From Actinomycetes bacterium (GTDB taxonomy: Bacteria > Actinomycetota > Actinomycetes > Streptosporangiales > Streptosporangiaceae), in NCBI GenBank assembly GCA_021792855.1, contig JAJYTW010000003.1, positions 1-62,399 of the forward strand: DNA of 62,399 nt, in the 5' to 3' direction. A program made the translations under genes and the position numbers. Of the stretch, positions 8,511-16,268 are shown one piece after another (the first letter of the stretch is position 1; the number at the start of each line of letters is the position of its first letter). The notes beneath the pieces are model-generated. The model ran no database searches, was not told where the DNA came from, and saw nothing but the letters and a program-made list of their open reading frames with translations.

Positions 8511-8840
8511 TCAGGACGGGCCGGAGGCGAACACCCGGCGGGAGATGATCCCGTGCCCGATGTCGTGACCGTCCCACATGGTGAACTGCCGTCCGGGAGC
8601 GAGGTACTCGCCCGCGTCGTCGTCGTTCAGGGTGATGGTCACCAGGGCATGATCACCCGGCTTCAGCGGCTCTTCGTCGTCCCTGCAGAACACGGCAGGG
8701 AAGTACTTGTGATGGGATGGCTCTCCAGTCGGGCACGCGTGCACCATCACGGAGTGCGTGCCGCTCGGATACTGCAGTGTCGAAGCACCGGACGCACCAG
8801 CGTCCAAGGTAACGAGAGCCCTGAACATGAACTGCTTCAA
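8511..8840 (-). CDS. Conserved small protein, possible EF-Tu-like beta-barrel
   Basis: 109 residues, no signal peptide or membrane helix. The pattern (FRALVTLDAG early, GDHALVTITLNDDDAGEYLAPG in the middle, then FTMWDGHDIGHGIISRRVF) resembles the beta-barrel domain at the C-terminus of EF-Tu, as in other actinobacterial orphan proteins. Function unknown. A 16-bp unit containing the TGA stop is duplicated just downstream (8485-8516). It is divergent from the MarR gene and may share its control region. Confidence 0.7.
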   Translation of the reverse strand: MKQFMFRALVTLDAGASGASTLQYPSGTHSVMVHACPTGEPSHHKYFPAVFCRDDEEPLKPGDHALVTITLNDDDAGEYLAPGRQFTMWDGHDIGHGIISRRVFASGPS

Positions 8841-8937
8841 TTCCGCACCCTCTTCCAGCGATCTCGTTTCACGCTGTGCTCGGCCGGGTCCGGGGCGAAC
8901 GCCGCCCTACGGCTGCGCGCTCGCGGCTACTCTGGCA

Positions 8938-8956
8938 TAGAGCAAGTGTTGCTTTA
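8938..8956. promoter_or_regulatory. Probable MarR operator with overlapping promoter
   Basis: TAgAGCAAgtgTTGCTtTA is a near-perfect 19-bp inverted repeat. TACAAT at 8957-8962 is a good -10 box directly after it, with CTGGCA at 8932-8937 as a poor -35. The repeat would fall between the two boxes, a classic autorepression layout. Confidence 0.55.
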
Positions 8957-8971
8957 TACAATACTCATCCC

Positions 8972-9457
8972 ATGAGCCGTTCACCAAGCCCCGCCGGTCA
9001 GCCCGATCCCGATACCGAGATCCTGCAGGCCGTCACCCGGGTCCTTGCCGGTGTCGCACTGCACAGCCTGGAGGCACTCGGCGGCCGGGTGTCGCTGGCC
9101 CAGTTCCGACTGCTCGCGGTGCTCGGCGATCTCGGCCCGACCAGGTCCGGGCGGATCGCGCGGGCACTCGGACTTGAGGCGTCCACCGTGACGCGACTCG
9201 CTGACCGACTGGTGGCCAGCGGGCACGTCGCCCGCGGCACCGACCCCGAGCATCGCGGCGTGGTCACGCTGGAACTAACCGCTAGCGGCAAGCGCCTGGT
9301 CACCGAGGTGGCGGCCCGGCGGCGCCAGGAACTTGACCGGATGCTGGCCAGCCTGTCCCCCGGCGACCGGCAGCACGTCATCAGCGGCATGCGACTGCTG
9401 GTCGAGGTGGCCGGCGAGGGACACGGCATCGCGGCCAGGAATCCGGTGCCGCTGTGA
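8972..9457 (+). CDS. MarR-family transcriptional regulator
   Basis: 161 residues with a winged helix-turn-helix: LAQFRLLAVLGDLGPTRSGRIARALGLEASTVTRLADRLVASGHVAR. The wing motif is D-PEHRGVVTLELTASG. The ATG at 8972 lies about 10 bases after a TACAAT box and has no Shine-Dalgarno, so the mRNA may be leaderless. A longer reading frame from 8876 would run through the operator. The effector is unknown. The divergent gene at 8511 is a candidate target. Confidence 0.9.
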   Translation: MSRSPSPAGQPDPDTEILQAVTRVLAGVALHSLEALGGRVSLAQFRLLAVLGDLGPTRSGRIARALGLEASTVTRLADRLVASGHVARGTDPEHRGVVTLELTASGKRLVTEVAARRRQELDRMLASLSPGDRQHVISGMRLLVEVAGEGHGIAARNPVPL

Positions 9458-9475
9458 CCGGATCGGCCGATCCAG

Positions 9476-9548
9476 CCATGATCGTGGTTGATTCTCGGCA
9501 AATATCGCCGAGAATCAACCACCCTCTGAGAAACACTCGCGATCATGG
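9476..9548. repeat. Nested inverted-repeat element (REP/MITE-like) between convergent genes
   Basis: Outer terminal repeats CCATGATCG (9476-9484) and CGATCATGG (9540-9548) enclose a perfect 16-bp hairpin: GTGGTTGATTCTCGGC (9484-9499), a 7-base loop, and its complement (9507-9522). The element is much richer in A/T than its surroundings. It sits between the MarR and PrmC-like stops, so it may act as a two-way terminator; its form also suits a dispersed extragenic repeat. Confidence 0.7.
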
Positions 9549-9560
9549 AACGGGAGAGAA

Positions 9561-10397
9561 TCAGGCATATCGCCCGATGATTACCGCCACGCCCAGATCG
9601 TCGGACGGCTCCACCGTTGGAGAGAGCCCGGCCGCGCGCATTGCCGCCGCGGCCCGGTCGGCCTGCTGCTCGCTGGTCTCGGACAGCAGGTAACCGCCGG
9701 GCGCTAGCCAGCGCGGTGCCGCGTCGGCCACCCGGCGCAGCACCATCAGTCCGTCGCTTCCGCCGTCCAGCGCCGCAGCGGACTCGTGCAGCCGGGCCTC
9801 GGCCGGCAGCAGCCGGATCTGCTCGCTCGGCACGTAGGGGACGTTTGCCGCCAGCAGTCTGACGCGCCCTCGCAGTGTTACCGGGAGCGCCTGGTAGAGG
9901 TCACCCAGATACACCTGCCCGCCGTATGGGCCGACAGCGCGGCGCGCGCACCTGACCGCCGCGGCGTCGATGTCGGCCGCGTGCAACTCCACCGGCCCGG
10001 CCGCGGCGGCGATCGCCGCTCCGATCGCACCGGATCCGCAGCACAGGTCCACCACGACCGGCCTGGCCGGCTCGGCACCGGCCGGGCGCGGCGATTCCTG
10101 GCCGGTCGGGGCACCGCCGAGCAGCGCGACCGCCTGCCGCACCAGCAACTCGGTCCGCCGGCGCGGGACGAACACGCCGCGATCCACCGGCACCCGCAGC
10201 CCGCAGAACTCCGCCCAGCCCACGACGTGCTCGATCGGCAGCCCGGCGGCCCGCCGTTCCACCATGGCCACCAGGGTGGCGGGGTCGGGGGCCGCCGCGA
10301 TCAGCAATCGCGCCTCGTCCTCGGCGAAGACGCAACCCGATGCCCGGAGCGTCGCGGCGACGGCTTCCAGGGACGGCGGCGGCTGGGTCATCGGCAT
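9561..10397 (-). CDS. PrmC/HemK-like protein N5-glutamine methyltransferase, NVPY variant
   Basis: This SAM-dependent methyltransferase of the HemK family is 278 residues long. It has motif I VVDLCCGSGAIG, the acidic SAM ligand in HAADIDAAAVRC, and the substrate-binding NPPY site as NVPYVPSEQI. The N-terminal helical domain (about 1-85) matches release-factor methylating PrmC but is short. NVPY instead of NPPY marks a second PrmC-like group, so the target may not be release factors. An alternative start is ATG at 10391. Confidence 0.85.
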   Translation of the reverse strand: MPMTQPPPSLEAVAATLRASGCVFAEDEARLLIAAAPDPATLVAMVERRAAGLPIEHVVGWAEFCGLRVPVDRGVFVPRRRTELLVRQAVALLGGAPTGQESPRPAGAEPARPVVVDLCCGSGAIGAAIAAAAGPVELHAADIDAAAVRCARRAVGPYGGQVYLGDLYQALPVTLRGRVRLLAANVPYVPSEQIRLLPAEARLHESAAALDGGSDGLMVLRRVADAAPRWLAPGGYLLSETSEQQADRAAAAMRAAGLSPTVEPSDDLGVAVIIGRYA

Positions 10398-10452
10398 CGA
10401 ACGCTACCCCGGGGCCGGTCGCCGGGGCCACAGCGCGGGCCAGTCGTTTTTA

Positions 10453-10468
10453 AACAACGAGAGTTGTT
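10453..10468. promoter_or_regulatory. 16-bp palindrome before the membrane protein gene
   Basis: AACAAC-GAGA-GTTGTT lies within an A/T-rich patch (TTTTTAAAC...GTTGTTAAAATC) between divergent genes, 63 bases before the GTG at 10532. It is of the size used by MarR, TetR or LysR-type regulators. Confidence 0.5.
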
Positions 10469-10531
10469 AAAATCTGCTGCGGGCGACCATGCTCGACGGA
10501 TGATCAGGCGATCTCGGAACGGAAGCCGACT

Positions 10532-11911
10532 GTGCGGCAGGATCAGCGAGCGGGACGGCCGGACCCGCCAGGACCACCGGACCCGCCAGGACCACCGGAC
10601 CGGCCGGGTCGGGCAGGACGTCCGCGCGCGGCGTGGCACACGCTGGCCGGCCTGATCGTCACCGGCTACCTGGTGGCGGCGGCGATCGTGATCGCCGCCC
10701 ACGCGGCGCTGCCGATGCCCGAGTGGCTGGCGCTGCACCTCCTGGTTCTCGGTGCGGCGACGAACGCGGTGTTCGTCTGGAGTCAGCACTTCGCCCAGGC
10801 ACTGCTGCACTCCCGGCCCGGTTCCGAGCGACCTGCCAGGATCCGGATCGCGACGCTGAACGCCGGAATCATCGCCGTGCTCACCGGGGTGAGCGGGAGC
10901 GTGCCGCCGCTCGCGATAGCCGGGGCACTGGTCGTGGTCGGCGCGGTCATCGCGCACACCGCGAGCCTGGCCGCGATGATCCGGGCCTCGCGGCTAGCCG
11001 GCCCGCTGGGAATCGTGGCCAGGTACTACGTGGCCGCCGGGATCGCGCTGACCGCTGGCGGACTGCTCGGCGGACTGCTGGCGTCTGGCTGGATCCGCTC
11101 AGCCGGGCTGCGGACGGCGATCGTCCTCGCCCACGCCCAGTTGAACCTGCTCGGCTGGCTCGGCCTGGCGATCATCGGCACCCAGTTCATGCTGTGGCCG
11201 ATGGTGCTGCGGACCAGGATGAGCGACAGCGCGCCACGGGTCGCCCGGCCGGTGCTCATCCTGACCTCGGGCGGGATCGGCGTCGCGGCGGTGGCCCTGG
11301 CCGGTGTGCACTGGCTGCCCGCTGCCCGCTGGGTCGCCGCGGCGGGCCTGGCCAGCTACCTGGCCGGGGCCGCGTTCTCGCTCCGCCCGGCGATCGCCGT
11401 GGCGCGATCCAGGCCGCCGCGCACCGCTGCCCCGTGGGCCATCGGCGCCGGCAACGTCTGGCTGATCGTCGCACTCGCCGCCGACACGGTCGCGCTGGCG
11501 GCCGGCCCGGCGGCCGCCGACTGGGTGCTCGGGCGGCTGCTGGTGCCGGTGCTCGGCATCGGGGTGATAGGCCAGATCCTGACCGGGGCCCTCACCTTCC
11601 TGCTGCCCGTGGTGCTCGGCGGCGGCCCGGCCGGGAACCGCCGAATGACCCGGACGCTGGAACGGGCCTGGCGCCCGCGCCTGGCGCTTGGCAACGCCGG
11701 GGTACTCGGACTGGCCGTGACCGGCGGCTCGGGCTGGGCGGGCGCCGCTGCCTGGGTGGCGACGCTGGCGGGGTTCGCGGCGTTCCCGGTGCTCGCGATC
11801 GCGGTGATCGCGGGAGGCCGGGCGGGCGGGACCGAACCGGCCGGCCCACCGAGCGGTCCGAAGAACGCACCGGGCGGCCCGCCGGGCACCGCCCAGGGCT
11901 CAGCCCGCTAG
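10532..11911 (+). CDS. Multi-pass membrane protein resembling haem-copper oxidase subunit I / NnrS
   Basis: 459 residues starting at GTG, with a Pro/Gly/Asp tail (about 1-33, repeating PPGPPD) and about 12 hydrophobic segments. Histidines sit where haem-copper oxidase-like proteins keep them: LALHLLVLGAATNAVFVWSQHF and LAHAQLNLLGWLGLAIIGTQF. Similar proteins in actinobacteria accompany multicopper oxidases or nitrite reductases, but none is adjacent here. It may bind haem or copper; catalysis is not established. A palindrome lies in front and a strong hairpin behind. Confidence 0.75.
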   Translation: MRQDQRAGRPDPPGPPDPPGPPDRPGRAGRPRAAWHTLAGLIVTGYLVAAAIVIAAHAALPMPEWLALHLLVLGAATNAVFVWSQHFAQALLHSRPGSERPARIRIATLNAGIIAVLTGVSGSVPPLAIAGALVVVGAVIAHTASLAAMIRASRLAGPLGIVARYYVAAGIALTAGGLLGGLLASGWIRSAGLRTAIVLAHAQLNLLGWLGLAIIGTQFMLWPMVLRTRMSDSAPRVARPVLILTSGGIGVAAVALAGVHWLPAARWVAAAGLASYLAGAAFSLRPAIAVARSRPPRTAAPWAIGAGNVWLIVALAADTVALAAGPAAADWVLGRLLVPVLGIGVIGQILTGALTFLLPVVLGGGPAGNRRMTRTLERAWRPRLALGNAGVLGLAVTGGSGWAGAAAWVATLAGFAAFPVLAIAVIAGGRAGGTEPAGPPSGPKNAPGGPPGTAQGSAR

Positions 11912-12506
11912 GGCTGCGCGTGAGCGCCAGGCATCCGGGCGGCGCGATCCGCTCAGGCCCGTCCGCGAATGCCCGGTGATCTAGGCGCCCGGGCCGTCTG
12001 CGGCCCCGCAGACGGCCCCGCAGACGGCCTCCCGTGGTGGCAGGAATATTGCTCGGGTCTGGCCCGGTGTCGCCACGATCACCAGTACACTGCCGAAACG
12101 ACGGCTCAGTCGTCTCCGGCGGACCATCCGGCGGTGGCGGCCCGCCGTTCTCGCGGACCGGGCCCAGCGATGTCCCCGGCCCGATGCGCGATCCGGTGCC
12201 GGGCGGACACCCGTTGCCCAGCGCCGGCCCTGACTCCCCGCGGGGCGCCCCCCGCGCCAGACAGTCCCGATTCCCGGCGAGGAACTTACGCCTACTGCTC
12301 ACGACGAGTCCGGTACGATACGGTCCCGAGTAAAATGTTATCGACTGAGCGCAGCGCCGCGGTTACGTATCGCATCAGTCGGCAGTGAAATCACATCTGC
12401 AAGCAGGTGGAAACAGGAGCTTGCGCGCTCCGCGCCACGGCGATGAGCGATGCATGCCGCGCGAGGTCGCGGTGGTGTTCCCGAACCCCCAGAAGGAGCC
12501 ACGAGC
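11912..12506. other. About 600-base intergenic region without a convincing gene
   Basis: Holds the hairpin at 11993 and, at 12300-12400, a less GC-rich stretch (AGTAAAATGTTATCG and GTGAAATCACATC) that probably contains the promoter of the glycosyltransferase operon. Frames here read as Pro/Gly/Arg-rich shadow peptides. Confidence 0.5.
11993..12016 (+). terminator. Strong GC hairpin after the membrane protein gene
   Basis: GCCGTCTGCGG-CC-CCGCAGACGGC is an 11-bp perfect stem about 80 bases past the stop, followed by a second copy of CCGCAGACGGCC. There is no T-tract. Confidence 0.45.
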
Positions 12507-13409
12507 ATGACGACGCTGGAGCCAGTGCGCTGGGATCTCCCCGGCGAGGACTCTGCCGGAACGCAGCCGCGTTTCAGCATCGTTGTGCCCGCTTATAATG
12601 AGGCTCAGTTCATCGAGAACTGCCTCGACTCGCTGCTTAACCAGGATTTCCCCGGCGATGTCGAGATCATTGTCGTAGACAACAACAGCACCGACGGTAC
12701 CGCCGATCTGGCCAGGTCAAAAGGGGTCAGGGTGCTGCACGAGAGCCAGCCAGGGGTGTGCTGGGCGCGCCAGTGCGGCACCCAGGCGGCGACCGGCGAA
12801 ATCGTCATCTCCACCGACGCCGACACGATTTTCGCGCCCACCTGGCTATCCACCATCGACCGGCGGTTCCGGGAGAACCCCGAGCGAGTCGCGGTGGCCG
12901 GCCCGTGCAATTTCGTGGAATCCCCGATGTGGGGGCGGATTTACGCTTGGACGCTTTTTCATCTGGTAAAGCTGCTGAGCTTCGTGACCGGACGCGTGCT
13001 TTATGTCACGGCCACGAATATCGCATTCCGCAAGAGCGCGTGGTCGGGCTATGACACCTTCGCCACCCAGGGCGGCGATGAACTCGACCTGCTGCGCAAG
13101 CTTCGCGCGCGGGGGCCGGTGACGTTCGATATCAACAATCCGGTTTTCACGTCATCCAGGCGGCTCTACAAGGGCTTCGCATACAACATCGTGGCCACGT
13201 TCCTCTTCTACTACCTGCTGGGTTACGCGCTGAACCGGATCACCGGCCGCCAGGTGGTCGGGATGGCGCCCGCCTTCCGTACCAAGATCCGCCCGGCGGG
13301 GCGGCGGCGTGGCATGCAGGTGCTCGTGACGGCCGGGGTGTGGCTAGCGGTCATCGCCGTCGTCGGGGGCGTGGGCGACCTCGCCATCCACATCGCGGAC
13401 CGGATCTGA
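12507..13409 (+). CDS. Family 2 glycosyltransferase, membrane-associated
   Basis: GT-A fold glycosyltransferase of 300 residues. The start FSIVVPAYNEAQFIENCLDSL, the VEIIVVDNNSTDGTADLA segment and the metal-binding TDADTIF are typical of GT2 enzymes using nucleotide sugars. Two hydrophobic segments (about 230-250 and 275-295) suggest membrane anchoring. ATG at 12507 follows AAGGAG. The gene is 4 bases from the NodB-like deacetylase, so the pair probably makes or modifies a surface polysaccharide or glycolipid. Base use is slightly less GC-rich than its neighbours. Confidence 0.92.
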   Translation: MTTLEPVRWDLPGEDSAGTQPRFSIVVPAYNEAQFIENCLDSLLNQDFPGDVEIIVVDNNSTDGTADLARSKGVRVLHESQPGVCWARQCGTQAATGEIVISTDADTIFAPTWLSTIDRRFRENPERVAVAGPCNFVESPMWGRIYAWTLFHLVKLLSFVTGRVLYVTATNIAFRKSAWSGYDTFATQGGDELDLLRKLRARGPVTFDINNPVFTSSRRLYKGFAYNIVATFLFYYLLGYALNRITGRQVVGMAPAFRTKIRPAGRRRGMQVLVTAGVWLAVIAVVGGVGDLAIHIADRI

Positions 13410-13413
13410 GGCA

Positions 13414-14157
13414 ATGGGTGGTCTGACCAGGCGCCCGGTCGCCCGCCTGGCAGCCGGAACCGCCGTCACCGCCGCGATCGGCGGAGCGGCCTACTGGCGG
13501 TACATGTCCCCGTTCTCGCAGTCCCTGGGCGACTTCCCGTACCGCGGGCAGACCAGCGAGAAGGTTGTCGCGCTGACCTTCGACGACGGCCCGAACGAGC
13601 CATTCACCTCGCAAATCGCGGACTTCCTGGCGGAGCGCCAGATCCGCGCGACCTTCTTCGAGGTCGGCCGGGCGGTGCTCAACTTCCCCGAAGTGACCCG
13701 CAGACTGGCAGCCGACGGTCATGTGATCGGCAACCACGGGTTCACCCACGAGTTCACCAACTATCTCAGCCCGCGCACGCTGGAGATGGACGTCCGCAAG
13801 GGCCAGGCCGCGCTGGCCACGGTGGGCCTGCGGCCCGCCCTGTACCGGCCGCCGTGGCTGCTGCGCATCCCCGCACTCTGGCCGGTGCTCGACCGCGCGG
13901 GCCTGCGGGTGGTCTCGGGCGAGTTCTGCCATCCGCTTGAGGTGTTCCAGCCCAGCGCGACCATGATCGCCAACGGCGTGCTCGGCAAGGTCAAGCCGGG
14001 TTCGATGATCATCTTCCATGACGGATTCGACGGTCACCCCGGCAACCGGGCAAGCACCGTTGGCGCCGTGCGGATCGTGGTGGACCAACTGGTCCGCGAC
14101 GGATACCGGTTCACCACCGTGGACGCGATGCTCGGAGTGCCCGCCTACCAGGCCTGA
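13414..14157 (+). CDS. Polysaccharide deacetylase (NodB / CE4 domain), membrane-anchored
   Basis: 247 residues: an N-terminal hydrophobic anchor (about 8-28), then a NodB domain. CE4 motifs are complete: TFDDGP (catalytic and metal Asp), HGFTH (metal His pair), RPPW, and IIFHDG. The family removes N-acetyl groups from peptidoglycan, chitin-like or other amino-sugar polymers outside the membrane. It probably acts on the product of the glycosyltransferase just upstream. Confidence 0.92.
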   Translation: MGGLTRRPVARLAAGTAVTAAIGGAAYWRYMSPFSQSLGDFPYRGQTSEKVVALTFDDGPNEPFTSQIADFLAERQIRATFFEVGRAVLNFPEVTRRLAADGHVIGNHGFTHEFTNYLSPRTLEMDVRKGQAALATVGLRPALYRPPWLLRIPALWPVLDRAGLRVVSGEFCHPLEVFQPSATMIANGVLGKVKPGSMIIFHDGFDGHPGNRASTVGAVRIVVDQLVRDGYRFTTVDAMLGVPAYQA

Positions 14158-14192
14158 GCCGGGCCGCCGCCGGGACGCTATCGTGCTGTGTC

Positions 14193-14867
14193 ATGACCAC
14201 TCGTCCGATTGCGGTCGCGTTCGACGTAATCGAAACGCTGATGCCGCTGGAACCGCTCAGAGCCCGATTCGCCGAGGCCGGGCTGCCCGCCACGCTGCTC
14301 GAGCCGTGGTTTATGCGTACCCTGCGCGACGGCGTGGTGCTCGCTGTCACCGGCGACTACGCCCCGTTCGGCGAGGTCGCGAGCCAGGCGCTGCGGATCG
14401 CGTCCGGCTGCCGGGCCGACGAGGCCGCGATCGGGCACGTGCTGGCCGGCCTGAACGATCTGCCCGCTCACCCGGACGTGCTGCCCGCGTTCCGGCTGCT
14501 GGCAGAGAGCGGCAGCGCGGTCGCCTGCCTGACCAACGGCAGTCCAGCTGTGACCGCGGCGTTCGTCGAGCGAGCCGGCCTGGCGCCGTATGTCCAGCGG
14601 GTGATCTCGGTTCAGGAGGCGCAGAGCTGGAAGCCGCCCGCGGTGGTGTACCGGCACGCCGCGTCGGTGCTCGAGGTGGACCCGGCCGATCTCGCCCTGG
14701 TGGCCGCGCACGCGTGGGACTGCCACGGCGCGAAGCGCGCGGGCCTGACCACGGGCTGGGTGAGCCGCCTGGAGCACGAGTACGCGCCGATCTTCGCCCC
14801 GGCCGATGTCACCGGCGACGACCTGACCGAGGTCGCCCGCGGCCTGCTCGCCCTGCCGCCGCGCTGA
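14193..14867 (+). CDS. HAD-superfamily hydrolase, haloacid dehalogenase type II-like
   Basis: 224 residues. HAD motifs: FDVIETLMPL (nucleophile Asp10), LTNGSP, the Lys in SWKPP, and the closing acidic region around AHAWDCHGAKRAG. The overall pattern is the L-2-haloacid dehalogenase subgroup, whose members hydrolyse C-halogen bonds or small phosphoesters. Motif I has I-E where D-x-G-T is common. Substrate unknown. Confidence 0.85.
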   Translation: MTTRPIAVAFDVIETLMPLEPLRARFAEAGLPATLLEPWFMRTLRDGVVLAVTGDYAPFGEVASQALRIASGCRADEAAIGHVLAGLNDLPAHPDVLPAFRLLAESGSAVACLTNGSPAVTAAFVERAGLAPYVQRVISVQEAQSWKPPAVVYRHAASVLEVDPADLALVAAHAWDCHGAKRAGLTTGWVSRLEHEYAPIFAPADVTGDDLTEVARGLLALPPR

Positions 14868-14916
14868 TCGGGGCTGCCCGCACGCGGAGCGCCGGAGCCG
14901 GCTCGCCGAGGTCGGC

Positions 14917-15741
14917 CTACCGGCCGGCCAGGGCCAGCACGAGCAGCACGGCGAGCGTGGATAGCTCGATGATGGCGCCGTAGACGTCGCCGGTCAGTCC
15001 GCCGAGCACGGTGCGGGCGGCCCGCGCGACCGCGTGGCCGGTCGCCAGCCCGGCCAGCACGGCGACCGTCAGCCAGAGCGCCAGGCCGGGTCCCGCGGTG
15101 AGCGCACCCGCAGCGAGGGCACCGCCCAGCAGGAGCCCGGCCGCCGCGGCCCGGGTCCGGCCCGGGGTCATCCCGGCGGCCAGGGCGCCGATGCCATCGG
15201 GCCGGGCGGCCGGGAACGCCGGGCCGGTGGCCAGCACGACCGCGGTCCGGCCGGTGATCGCGGCGGCCACCAGGCCCAGCGCGGCCGGCGCCCGTGCGGG
15301 GACCGCCGCCAGGGCGGTGACCTGAAGCCCGATCGTGAGAATCAGCGCGGTTACCCCCATCGGCCCGGTGTCGGACCGGCGCATGATCTCCAGCGCCCGC
15401 TCGCCCCGGCGGCGGCTGCCCAGGCCATCAGCGGTATCCGCGAGTCCGTCCAGGTGCAGTCCGCCAGTGGCGACGGCGAGGACCGCGACGGCCAGCGTGG
15501 CGCCGAGCAACCGGTGTGCCGGTCCGGCGCCGACGGCCCCCACCGCGAGCAGCACCGCGCCCGCCGCGACCCCGAGCAGGCCGCCGATCACGGGGAGTCG
15601 CGCGATGACGCCGGGCATCTGCCCGGGCCGGATCTCAGCCGGGGCGCGCACCGGTATGAGCGTGAACAGGCTCGCGGCGGCGACCCAGGCACCGCGGCGG
15701 CTGGTCTGCTCCGGGGTGCCGTCACCGCGGATGGCCGTCAT
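14917..15741 (-). CDS. cobS: Adenosylcobinamide-GDP ribazoletransferase
   Basis: CobS joins adenosylcobinamide-GDP and alpha-ribazole in the last assembly step of cobalamin, at the membrane. 274 residues, about seven hydrophobic helices, with the signature GGLHLDGLADTADGLGSR and RRSDTGPMGV. ATG at 15741 overlaps the cobU stop as ATGA; an in-frame start at 15804 would lie inside cobU. Confidence 0.95.
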   Translation of the reverse strand: MTAIRGDGTPEQTSRRGAWVAAASLFTLIPVRAPAEIRPGQMPGVIARLPVIGGLLGVAAGAVLLAVGAVGAGPAHRLLGATLAVAVLAVATGGLHLDGLADTADGLGSRRRGERALEIMRRSDTGPMGVTALILTIGLQVTALAAVPARAPAALGLVAAAITGRTAVVLATGPAFPAARPDGIGALAAGMTPGRTRAAAAGLLLGGALAAGALTAGPGLALWLTVAVLAGLATGHAVARAARTVLGGLTGDVYGAIIELSTLAVLLVLALAGR

Positions 15742-16268
15742 CGCAGCCGCCTGCCGATCCCCGCGGTGCAGAGCCAGACCTCGTCGCTGTGCTCGGCCAG
15801 GCACGCGTTCAGCGCTCCGAGTTCGTCCCGGAACCGACGTCCGCTATCGGTCTCCGGCGGCAAATCCGAACCGACCTCGTTGCTGACCGCGACGACCCGG
15901 CGGCCAGTCTCGCGCCAGGCCCGGACGAGTTCGGCCCGCCGGGCGTTCAGCACGACATCCGCTCCGACCCGCCGGTCCCAGCATCCGCAGTCGTCCATTA
16001 CCCGGGCCAGCCAGGTGCCGACGCAGTCCACCAGGACCGGCGCCGGGTCCGGACGTGCCAGCATCCCGGCCACATCGACCGTCTCGAACGTGCGCCAGGC
16101 CGCGGGTCGCCGTTCCCGGTGCGCGCGGATCCTGGCGTCCCATTCCGGGTCGCCGGCCTGCGGCGGTCGTCCGGTGGCGACATAGTCGGCGGGGCCGCCG
16201 GCGAGCATCCGCTCGGCGGTCACCGACTTTCCCGACCGGGCTCCGCCGAGCACGAGCACCCGGGTCAC
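15738..16268 (-). CDS. cobU: Adenosylcobinamide kinase / guanylyltransferase
   Basis: CobU phosphorylates adenosylcobinamide and then adds GMP, giving the substrate of CobS. 176 residues, P-loop GGARSGKSVTAERM at the N-terminus, then HRERRPAAWRTFE, LVDCVGTWLARVM and VAVSNEVGSDLPPE, all typical of CobU. It overlaps both neighbours by 4 bases, so cbiG-cobJ, cobU and cobS are one translationally coupled unit. Confidence 0.95.
   Translation of the reverse strand: MTRVLVLGGARSGKSVTAERMLAGGPADYVATGRPPQAGDPEWDARIRAHRERRPAAWRTFETVDVAGMLARPDPAPVLVDCVGTWLARVMDDCGCWDRRVGADVVLNARRAELVRAWRETGRRVVAVSNEVGSDLPPETDSGRRFRDELGALNACLAEHSDEVWLCTAGIGRRLR

Noticed and set aside
8485-8516. 16-bp duplication after the small conserved gene
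   Set aside because: Duplicates the stop region only; most simply a slippage event.
11592-12302. Minus-strand frame spanning the gap before the glycosyltransferase
   Set aside because: Mostly antisense to the membrane protein; composition is Pro/Arg/Ser-rich with no motif.
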